In this document: positions 1 through 5,283 of the stretch, piece by piece
Layout of the letters: every line of letters begins with the position of its first letter
How positions within the stretch are numbered: the first letter of the stretch is position 1
The notes under the pieces: generated by a model
The model's input: the letters and a program-made list of their open reading frames with translations, nothing else
Told to the model about the DNA's origin: nothing
Database searches by the model: none
Program-made: the position numbers and the translations under genes
Assembly (NCBI GenBank): GCA_003243865.1
Contig: QHBQ01000133.1
Location: 1-7,058 of the forward strand
Length of the DNA stretch: 7,058 bases
Reading direction: 5' to 3'
Source of the DNA: Candidatus Chloroheliales bacterium
GTDB taxonomy: Bacteria; Chloroflexota; Chloroflexia; QHBQ01

Positions 1-586
1 CCAGCAGCCAGCTGATCATCACCTGCGTATCCCAGACCGACTGCTGCACCATGCTGACCGTCTGCGGCAGGTTCGCGCCGATGCTGAACTCACCGCTATA
101 GTAGGAGTGGGCGGGGCTGCGCTGCATATGATAAGGCTGCTCCACCAGCAGCAGGTTCATCCCCAGGGGAGCCAGCCAGCGCAAGCCCAGGTTCAGGCGC
201 ATCTGTAGCCGCCGCACTCCCCAGCCATGCACGTAGATCATTGTCGGGGCGGTGGGGTGGTCGGGGTGGTAGAGGTGCAGGGCGTGGATGAGATCGTTGG
301 GTGGCGTGCCTGGTACCGCGCTGGCCACGCTGACGCTGTTCAGCGCGTAATCGTCGTGCCAGCGGCGGTTGCGGCGGTTGAGCAGCGGCAGCAGCTGGGT
401 TGGCTGCGTCTGAGCATCGCGCACAGTCATGAGGGGCGCGGGCGGCCAGCGCCCATCGCTCGCCAGCAGCTTGGCCAGGGCATTCGCGTCAACCTCAAGC
501 GGGTGGCTCTTGCTTATACGCATCTGATCGGTAATCCGCCCTAGCGCCTCATCCAGCAGCGCGGATACCGGATTGCCTCTTTTCAT
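1..586 (-). CDS. Alpha/beta-hydrolase family protein (ABHD18-like), 3' end outside window
   Basis: Reading the minus strand from the ATG at 586 gives 195 codons without a stop, running off the left edge. The start is supported by AAGGAG (592-597 on this strand) five bases upstream. No membrane segment or signal peptide is visible, so the protein is probably cytoplasmic. Residues 116-123 read TMIYVHGW-G, a hydrophobic strand followed by the HGWG oxyanion-hole motif of alpha/beta hydrolases. Residues 145-154 (LLLVEQPYHM) and 157-165 (SPAHSYYSG) match my recollection of the bacterial ABHD18-like family, where a strand is followed by a PYHM-R-P motif and then S-GE. The nucleophile elbow and the Asp/His of the triad would lie beyond the window, so catalytic competence cannot be judged and the substrate is unknown. 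The gene is divergent from the propeller gene at 838 and shares its 251-bp upstream region. I am confident of the coding call and fold, less so of the subfamily. Confidence 0.85.
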   Translation of the reverse strand, partial: MKRGNPVSALLDEALGRITDQMRISKSHPLEVDANALAKLLASDGRWPPAPLMTVRDAQTQPTQLLPLLNRRNRRWHDDYALNSVSVASAVPGTPPNDLIHALHLYHPDHPTAPTMIYVHGWGVRRLQMRLNLGLRWLAPLGMNLLLVEQPYHMQRSPAHSYYSGEFSIGANLPQTVSMVQQSVWDTQVMISWLL

Positions 587-650
587 CGTTGCTCCTTCGT
601 TGGCTGAGTCACATGAAAGGTGCTGCCACGGCTTGGTCAGCCATGCCTCT

Positions 651-659
651 ATTCTACCA
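651..659 (-). promoter_or_regulatory. Candidate extended -10 promoter for the hydrolase gene
   Basis: On the minus strand the bases read TGGTAGAAT, a TGn extension followed by a five-of-six match to TATAAT. No convincing -35 lies at 16-18 bp, which fits an extended -10 promoter. Transcription would start near 644, leaving a leader of about 58 nt before the ATG at 586. This is a motif match only. Confidence 0.35.
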
Positions 660-681
660 TGTTCCTCACCTCAATGCGATG

Positions 682-694
682 TCAGGTAACCTGA
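682..694. promoter_or_regulatory. Perfect palindrome TCAGGT-A-ACCTGA, possible operator
   Basis: The arms TCAGGT and ACCTGA are exact reverse complements around a single A. The site sits between two divergent genes. Its centre is about 44 bp upstream of the inferred hydrolase start and about 78 bp upstream of the inferred propeller-gene start. That position suits a dimeric regulator acting on the hydrolase promoter as an activator, or on both promoters. No regulator gene is visible nearby and the site occurs only once, so the role is inference. Confidence 0.35.
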
Positions 695-750
695 ATAGCA
701 ATCCCTGGGCTTCCTCGTCGTAAGGGTTAGATGTCTTTAGACGGTATATA

Positions 751-759
751 TGATATAAT
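751..759 (+). promoter_or_regulatory. Extended -10 promoter for the propeller gene
   Basis: The bases TGATATAAT combine a TGn extension with a perfect TATAAT at 754-759. No good TTGACA match lies at 16-18 bp upstream, as expected for an extended -10 promoter. The surrounding bases are AT-rich (GGTATATATGATATAATAG). The start would be near 766, giving a leader of about 72 nt that holds a small 5-bp hairpin at 792-806 (GCTGG/CCAGC) and the ribosome site AGGAGG at 826-831. Confidence 0.5.
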
Positions 760-837
760 AGCCAGTGAGGTAAGTCGTCCTCGATCCTACTGCTGGCTCG
801 CCCAGCCTAATGCCAACCATAACATAGGAGGAGCAAA

Positions 838-3570
838 ATGAGACACCTTCATTGGTCCCTTAATTACATGATTGTGCTGATGCTTGTGAGCAGCCTTTTC
901 GTCGCACCTACATCCTACCCAGCATCGCTAGCCAGCATTCCGCCTTTGCATACCAACTTTGTTGGCCTGCCGCTCGGCTTCACCCCCAACCTCGGCCAGT
1001 TCGAGCCGCAAGTTCGCTATCTTGCACGAGGCAATGGCTATACCCTCTTCCTCACCGACAATGAGGCAGTTATGTCTTTCAGAGACATAGGCAATAAATC
1101 ACGCTCCCGCCATGCTGACATAGGTTGGCAATCTACCGCGCCGAGCACTATCCTCCGCTTCCAGACGCTGGCGGCCAACCCGCACCCTCAGCTAATCGTC
1201 AGCAATCCGATACCAGGCAAGAGCAACTACTTCCTCGGCGATAATCCTGTCCAGTGGCGCACCAACGTTCCCAGCTACGGAAAGGTCACATACCATGAGC
1301 TCTACCCTGGCATTGATCTCGCCTACTACGGCAACGCAGGTAATCTGGAGTACGACTACATCGTTGGGCCCGGCGCAGAACCTTCCCGCATCAGGCTAGC
1401 AGTCGCGGGCGCGACGCAGCTCGATATACAGGCTGGCGCTCTAATCATACACACTGCACATGGCGATGTTCACCAACCTGCGCCGCACATCTACCAGGAT
1501 GGGCCGAGCGGCAGGCAACCAGTGGTAGGAGGCTACATCTTGACCGCCAATGGTGAGGTCGGCTTCGGTATTGCCGCCTATGACCCTAGCCGCGCCATAA
1601 TAATTGACCCACAGTTGATCTACGCTAGCTACCTTGGCGGCAGCGACTACGACAACGCCCAAGGCATTGCCGTAGATGGCAAGGGCAACGTCTACATCAC
1701 GGGCGACACCGAGTCCCTCAACTTCCCTACCACCACTCCGCTTCAGCCCCATATCGGCGGGGTGGTGCAGGCGGGTGGCGATGCTTTCGTCAGTAAAGTA
1801 AGCACCGACGGCAAGAGCCTGCTCTATTCCACTTACCTTGGAGGCAAGAGCTACGACAAGGTGAAGGCGATTGCTGTTGATAGCAATGGCAACATCTACC
1901 TCGCTGGCATAACCGGCTCTGCCGACTTTCCGATCAAGAATGCGTTGCAGAGCAAGCGCGGCGATGTTGACTCCGGTGGCGACGCCTTTATCAGCAAGTT
2001 GAGTGCGGACGGGGCCAACATCGTCTACTCCACCTTCCTAGGTGGCAGCGGTGGGGACGAGGCCGATAGCCTCGCCCTCGATTCCAATAACAACGTCTAC
2101 ATCACCGGCCAAACCACTTCGCCGAACTTCCCAATCGTGAAGGCACTACAAGTGAAGTTCGGTGGCGGCGTAACCGATGCGTTTGTCGCCAAGCTAAACG
2201 CAGACGGTAAGAGCCTCGCCTATGCTACCTATCTGGGCGGCAGCGATCGCGATTTCGGCTACGGCATTGCTGTAGATAGCAAAGGGAACGCCTATGTCAT
2301 TGGTGAGACCAACTCCACCAACTTCGCTACCCATAATGCCTACCAGGCGACCGCCGACAGTACCGATAATGTGTTCGTCAGCAGCATCAGCTCAGATGGT
2401 CAGACGCTAATCTACTCTACCTATCTGAGCGGCAGCGATGCCGATGACCCAGGAGCCATCGCTGTTGATAATACAGGCGAGGCTATCGTCACCGGCACCA
2501 CTAGCTCTACCGACTTTCCCACCCTCAACGCAATCCAGCCCAATTACAATCAGACCAGCGGGGTCAATAGCGGTGATGCTTTCATCACCAAATTCAGCTC
2601 TGACGGTAAGACCTTGCTCTATTCTACCTACCTTAGCTCGACTGATCCAAAGAGCGAGGGAGGTAGCAGCGGCCAGGGTATTGCGGTAGATAGCGATGGA
2701 AACGTCGTTGTGGTGGGCAGCACCAACAGCAAAACATTCCCGCTCAAGAACCCGATCCAATCTACATTCAAGGGCGGTGGCGAGTTCGCCAATAGCGATG
2801 CATTTATCGCCGGGCTATCCGCCGATGGTAAGAGCCTAATCTACTCTACCTACTTCGGGGGTAGCGGTGACGATGTAGCGATCGCAGTTGCCCTTGACCA
2901 TGATGGCTCGACCTATGTTATTGGCAATTCCACCTCCACTGATCTGCCTGTCACCAACCCGCTACAGCAACACACCGGTGGCGGCAATGATATCTTCGTC
3001 CTCAAAGTCGCTGAGGCTACATCGCAGACCTTCCCTGAGACGGGCCACACGGTGAAGGGCAAGTTCCTTGCCTACTGGCATCAACACGGCGGCCTGAGCG
3101 GGTTGGGATATCCGATTAGTGACGAGTTTCAGGAGAAGTCGGGCCTCAACGGCAAGACATATACGGTGCAATACTTCGAGCGTGCAGTGTTCGAGTCTCA
3201 TCCAGAAAACCGGCCCCCCTACGATGTGCTGCTCTCGCAACTTGGCACCTATCGCTATAAGCAGCGTTATCCCAATGGCGCGCCGAGCCAGACGGTTAAC
3301 GCCGACCATCCACACCACTTCGCGGAAACCAACCACACTGTCGGCGGCAAGTTCCTCGGCTACTGGCAGAACAATGGCGGGCTCGCTCGCTTCGGATACC
3401 CAATTAGCGAAGAGTTTCAGGAGAAGTCGGACCTCAACGGCAAGACATATACGGTGCAATACTTCGAGCGCGCAGTGTTCGAGTCTCACCCAGAGAACCA
3501 ACCCCCGTATGATGTGTTGCTCAGTCAGTTGGGGACATATCTGTACAAACAGAAGTACCCTAACCCCTAG
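838..3570 (+). CDS. Secreted seven-bladed SBBP beta-propeller protein with DUF7948-like N-terminus and two C-terminal VQYFER repeats
   Basis: This 910-aa protein is probably exported. Residues 1-31 form a signal peptide (basic MRHLHW, then hydrophobic YMIVLMLVSSLFVAP), and AGGAGG six bases before the ATG fixes the start. Residues about 45-258 match the DUF7948-type domain that precedes SBBP propellers: NLGQF at 51-55, NYFLG at 130-134, a YHELYPGIDLAYYG segment at 152-165 and LEYDYIVGPGA at 170-180. Seven SBBP repeats follow, starting at residues 260, 328, 395, 460, 524, 593 and 667. Each has the pattern [L/I]xYxTY[L/F]xG ... IAVDxxGNxYxxGxTxSxxFP ... DAFxxKxxxDG, and seven matches one closed propeller. 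Residues 732-815 and 828-910 are two tandem repeats (F-x-E-T-x-H, GYPIS, VQYFERAVFESHPEN, DVLLSQLGTY) that I recall from Chloroflexota exoproteins. There is no LPXTG or C-terminal anchor. A role in adhesion or polymer binding is only inferred. Its codons look less GC-biased than those of the neighbours. Confidence 0.93.
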   Translation: MRHLHWSLNYMIVLMLVSSLFVAPTSYPASLASIPPLHTNFVGLPLGFTPNLGQFEPQVRYLARGNGYTLFLTDNEAVMSFRDIGNKSRSRHADIGWQSTAPSTILRFQTLAANPHPQLIVSNPIPGKSNYFLGDNPVQWRTNVPSYGKVTYHELYPGIDLAYYGNAGNLEYDYIVGPGAEPSRIRLAVAGATQLDIQAGALIIHTAHGDVHQPAPHIYQDGPSGRQPVVGGYILTANGEVGFGIAAYDPSRAIIIDPQLIYASYLGGSDYDNAQGIAVDGKGNVYITGDTESLNFPTTTPLQPHIGGVVQAGGDAFVSKVSTDGKSLLYSTYLGGKSYDKVKAIAVDSNGNIYLAGITGSADFPIKNALQSKRGDVDSGGDAFISKLSADGANIVYSTFLGGSGGDEADSLALDSNNNVYITGQTTSPNFPIVKALQVKFGGGVTDAFVAKLNADGKSLAYATYLGGSDRDFGYGIAVDSKGNAYVIGETNSTNFATHNAYQATADSTDNVFVSSISSDGQTLIYSTYLSGSDADDPGAIAVDNTGEAIVTGTTSSTDFPTLNAIQPNYNQTSGVNSGDAFITKFSSDGKTLLYSTYLSSTDPKSEGGSSGQGIAVDSDGNVVVVGSTNSKTFPLKNPIQSTFKGGGEFANSDAFIAGLSADGKSLIYSTYFGGSGDDVAIAVALDHDGSTYVIGNSTSTDLPVTNPLQQHTGGGNDIFVLKVAEATSQTFPETGHTVKGKFLAYWHQHGGLSGLGYPISDEFQEKSGLNGKTYTVQYFERAVFESHPENRPPYDVLLSQLGTYRYKQRYPNGAPSQTVNADHPHHFAETNHTVGGKFLGYWQNNGGLARFGYPISEEFQEKSDLNGKTYTVQYFERAVFESHPENQPPYDVLLSQLGTYLYKQKYPNP
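3031..3570 (+). repeat. Two 96-residue tandem protein repeats with a near-identical DNA core
   Basis: Two in-frame copies are offset by exactly 288 bp, beginning at 3031 (Phe732) and 3319 (Phe828). DNA similarity is very uneven. Bases 3124-3200 and 3412-3488 (77 bp) differ at only two positions (3142/3430 and 3183/3471). The flanking parts of the two copies diverge widely, including at many synonymous sites, for example TCG-CAA-CTT-GGC-ACC against AGT-CAG-TTG-GGG-ACA. The protein is more conserved than the DNA downstream of the core. This is an old duplication whose core looks recently homogenised. Confidence 0.85.
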
Positions 3571-3598
3571 CTCCACATTTGCAGCAGGTTACGTGAGA

Positions 3599-3624
3599 CT
3601 GAGACGTGCAATAGCGCGTCCCAG
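3599..3624. terminator. Weak imperfect hairpin between convergent genes
   Basis: CTGAGACG (3599-3606) can pair with CGTCCCAG (3617-3624) at seven of eight positions, around a 10-nt loop. It lies in the 70-bp gap between the convergent propeller and DUF1684 genes. There is no T-tract on either side, so intrinsic termination is doubtful. Confidence 0.2.
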
Positions 3625-3640
3625 CCTTGCGTCATCGGGG

Positions 3641-4336
3641 CTAATCATGGAAGCGCAGTTCCCCAGCACGAATGGGCATCGGCAGCCAGTTCTCGCGAGG
3701 GGCAAGCGGGCAGACCCAGCGCACGTCGTAGGCGCAGGAGGGGTTGTAGGCGTAGTTGAAGTCAACGACAACCTGCCCGCCAGGATAACCGGGGCGGCGC
3801 AACGCATCTAGAGGAGTGTTCGCTGTCCGGTCTAGCCGTAGGAAGTCGCTGCCCTTAACTGTATCGAACAAATAGCGCCCCCCGCCGTAGCTCTGATCAG
3901 AGCAGGTGGCATCGCGGAATGGCAGGAACAGGCCGCCACCATAGGCTGCGATCCAGTATACGGTCAACTGCACAGCACTGCCTTCAACGGTGCAGCGCAG
4001 GCGGGCAGCGGGTCGCAGCGCCATCGCCTCGTTACCATTGTCGAAGGCGAGCGGCTCGCCGCTGCTGTCTGGCTCTAGGGTAGCTTCAATCTTGAACGCA
4101 GGGTTATGGGGAAAGTAGTGCAGGCCGCTGAAGCTGCGCTGTGCTTCCACGCTCAGCGGCGACTGCGGATGTAGAGCGAACAGGGCATCGCGTTCGACGC
4201 GAAAGCTAGTGAACACCCTTGCCTCATCCTCACCGGCCTGCCACGCAACGTTACGGTCGCGGTAAATCTTTGCTACTCGTTGCCGCCAGTCGTACAGGTC
4301 CAGCCAGCTTGCTGCTAGCTCATTGCTCTCGTCCAT
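3641..4336 (-). CDS. DUF1684 family protein
   Basis: This is a 231-aa soluble protein with no signal peptide. The signature blocks of DUF1684 (PF07920) appear in order: FLPFRDAT at 137-144, YGGGRYL at 150-156, VDFNYAYNPSCAY at 191-203, VCPLAPRENWL at 208-218 and IRAGE at 222-226. The N-terminal part (about 5-60) is the helical WRQRVAKIYRDRN ... HPQSPL segment typical of the family. The molecular function of DUF1684 is not established as far as I know. The strongly conserved Asp, Asn, Cys and Glu residues suggest a binding or catalytic site, but this is inference. I chose the ATG at 4336 because GGGAGG lies just upstream, although its spacing is only 2-3 nt. The same frame stays open to an ATG at 4615, but that extension would overlap the divergent gene at 4460 and reads as low-complexity non-family sequence. 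The gene is convergent with the propeller gene and divergent from the gene at 4460. Confidence 0.9.
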   Translation of the reverse strand: MDESNELAASWLDLYDWRQRVAKIYRDRNVAWQAGEDEARVFTSFRVERDALFALHPQSPLSVEAQRSFSGLHYFPHNPAFKIEATLEPDSSGEPLAFDNGNEAMALRPAARLRCTVEGSAVQLTVYWIAAYGGGLFLPFRDATCSDQSYGGGRYLFDTVKGSDFLRLDRTANTPLDALRRPGYPGGQVVVDFNYAYNPSCAYDVRWVCPLAPRENWLPMPIRAGELRFHD

Positions 4337-4378
4337 AACCTCCCTTTCGTGTCCGAGGCTTTGATCAGTTGAACCAAT

Positions 4379-4411
4379 TTGCCCTATCATGCGTATATGA
4401 CTTATAATAAG
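4379..4411 (+). promoter_or_regulatory. Sigma70-type promoter for the two-helix membrane protein gene
   Basis: TTGCCC at 4379-4384 (four of six bases of TTGACA) is followed after 18 bp by a perfect TATAAT at 4403-4408. The start would be near 4415, about 45 nt before the ATG at 4460. The -10 box lies inside an 11-bp palindrome, CTTAT-A-ATAAG (4401-4411). The opposite strand therefore reads TATTAT and could act as a weaker -10 for the divergent DUF1684 gene, although no good -35 is visible in that direction. Confidence 0.5.
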
Positions 4412-4459
4412 GGAGTACCAGGCCTCGATCACCCACCCTGAAGCAGGAGGAAAGTTTCT

Positions 4460-5152
4460 ATGGCTGCGATTGAGAATGATGGACAGCAAGTGCGGGTAAA
4501 TTACCAGGCTCCGCTGTGGGCCACGATTGCCGCCAGCGCCGTGCTGCTGGTGGTGGTTGGCGCACTCGCCCTGATCAGCCTCACTGGCCTGTTCAATCTG
4601 GTCTTCAATGAGCACGACGCTTTTACCGCGATCTTCTGCGGCTTGCTCAACCTGCTACTGCTTGCCAGCGTTGGCTTCTTTGCGATCGCCCTCACTAAAG
4701 GGGTGCGCGACTTGACCACTCCGATGCAGTTTACCAACGGCCTGATCATTGACCATAGCTATCGTCAGCAGCGCGGCGGCGGCGCATACTGGTTGGTACT
4801 GGATACCGAGGCCGAGGCCGAGCCAGCGCCAGTGATGCGCTACATTCCGATGTCGCAGAGCAAGGCTTTGAAGAACGATGACACCCGCCTGGTCTTCGGT
4901 GCCAACCCCAGCGCGGGTGACGCCGATCTGCCCGCTCCTGCCGAGGACGACCCCGGTCGGCTCTTCGCTCGCAACGAGCGGCTCACCAGCGCCATCGTGC
5001 TGCGCTTCCGCGTGGACAAGCCGGTCTACGAATCGCTGCGCCTCAACGACCGCGTCACCGTTGCCCACTCCCGCTACCTCCAGCACGTCTACTATGTACA
5101 GCAATGGGAGGGCAATCACAGTGTGGTGCTGAAGAATCGGTCGCTGCTGTAG
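4460..5152 (+). CDS. Uncharacterised protein with two N-terminal transmembrane helices
   Basis: I do not recognise this 230-aa protein. The start is well supported by AGGAGG (4445-4450) nine bases upstream and a promoter candidate before that. Two hydrophobic segments are clear, about 19-47 (LWATIAASAVLLVVVGALAL and onward) and 55-79 (AFTAIFCGLLNLLLLASVGF and onward), joined by a short acidic loop. The remaining 150 residues are soluble. They begin with a basic/aromatic segment (KGVRDL, then NGLIIDHSYRQQRGG-GAYWLVLD at 93-115), continue through an acidic Pro/Ala linker at 149-165, and end with FRVDKPVYESLRLNDRVTVAHSRYLQHVYYVQQWEG (183-218), which looks like small beta-strand structure. The topology could place the C-terminal domain in the cytoplasm with both termini inside. 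It is divergent from the DUF1684 gene and convergent with the DUF4015 gene. The context suggests no function. Confidence 0.85.
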   Translation: MAAIENDGQQVRVNYQAPLWATIAASAVLLVVVGALALISLTGLFNLVFNEHDAFTAIFCGLLNLLLLASVGFFAIALTKGVRDLTTPMQFTNGLIIDHSYRQQRGGGAYWLVLDTEAEAEPAPVMRYIPMSQSKALKNDDTRLVFGANPSAGDADLPAPAEDDPGRLFARNERLTSAIVLRFRVDKPVYESLRLNDRVTVAHSRYLQHVYYVQQWEGNHSVVLKNRSLL

Positions 5153-5177
5153 CACGGGCCTAAAGATTAAAGATTAA

Positions 5178-5247
5178 GAGCCTATCCGAAAATTGGGCGA
5201 ACAACGGTTCGCCCCTACGGACGGAAAACGGTTTTTCGGATAGGCTC
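5178..5247. mobile_element. 70-bp MITE-like element with 15-bp perfect terminal inverted repeats and TAA target duplication
   Basis: GAGCCTATCCGAAAA at 5178-5192 is the exact reverse complement of TTTTCGGATAGGCTC at 5233-5247. The direct repeat TAA flanks both ends (5175-5177 and 5248-5250). Excising the element plus one TAA rebuilds the heptad inverted repeat, which independently supports insertion. The element has no coding capacity, so it would depend on a transposase elsewhere. GAGCC-starting ends with 3-bp TNA duplications are reminiscent of some IS5-family groups, but this is from memory and uncertain. The whole element can also fold as one long hairpin. Confidence 0.75.
5195..5214. terminator. 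GC-rich 8-bp hairpin inside the MITE-like element
   Basis: GGGCGAAC (5195-5202) pairs perfectly with GTTCGCCC (5207-5214) around the tetraloop AACG. The core continues as CCTAC, giving a GGGCGAAC...GTTCGCCCCTAC unit that resembles dispersed REP-like palindromes I have seen in several environmental phyla. It is symmetrical and lies between two convergent genes, so it could stop transcription from both sides. Plus-strand bases 5232-5236 (TTTTT) follow after 17 nt, too far for a classic T-tract. Confidence 0.45.
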
Positions 5248-5283
5248 TAAAGGTTTTCATCTTTAATCTTTAGTCTTTAATCT

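Noticed and set aside
227..544. Plus-strand open frame of 105 codons over the hydrolase gene
   Set aside because: It is the antisense of a coding frame with clear alpha/beta-hydrolase motifs and a good ribosome site, and its product is compositionally biased.
1615..2990. Propeller repeats as possible recent DNA-level tandem duplications
   Set aside because: The seven blades are similar in protein but strongly diverged in DNA. They are ordinary ancient SBBP repeats, unlike the 77-bp patch at the C-terminus.
2962..3576. 204-codon minus-strand open frame opposite the C-terminal repeats
   Set aside because: The frame repeats internally only because the sense strand does (LREQHIV, LEHC-LEVLHRICLAVE). 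It has no family match and no ribosome site.
3119..3811. Plus-strand 230-codon frame overlapping the propeller C-terminus and the DUF1684 gene
   Set aside because: It crosses two well-supported genes on opposite strands, is Ser/Arg/Thr-rich, and appears to be a +1 shadow of the repeat DNA.
4337..4615. N-terminal extension of the DUF1684 reading frame back to an ATG at 4615
   Set aside because: The extra residues are polar, low-complexity and not part of the family. They would overlap the divergent gene at 4460 and lack a ribosome site, whereas the ATG at 4336 has GGGAGG.
4655..5155. 166-codon minus-strand open frame opposite the two-helix protein gene
   Set aside because: It lies antisense to a well-supported gene with its own promoter and ribosome site, and shows no recognisable domain. 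It is a typical shadow frame in GC-rich sequence.
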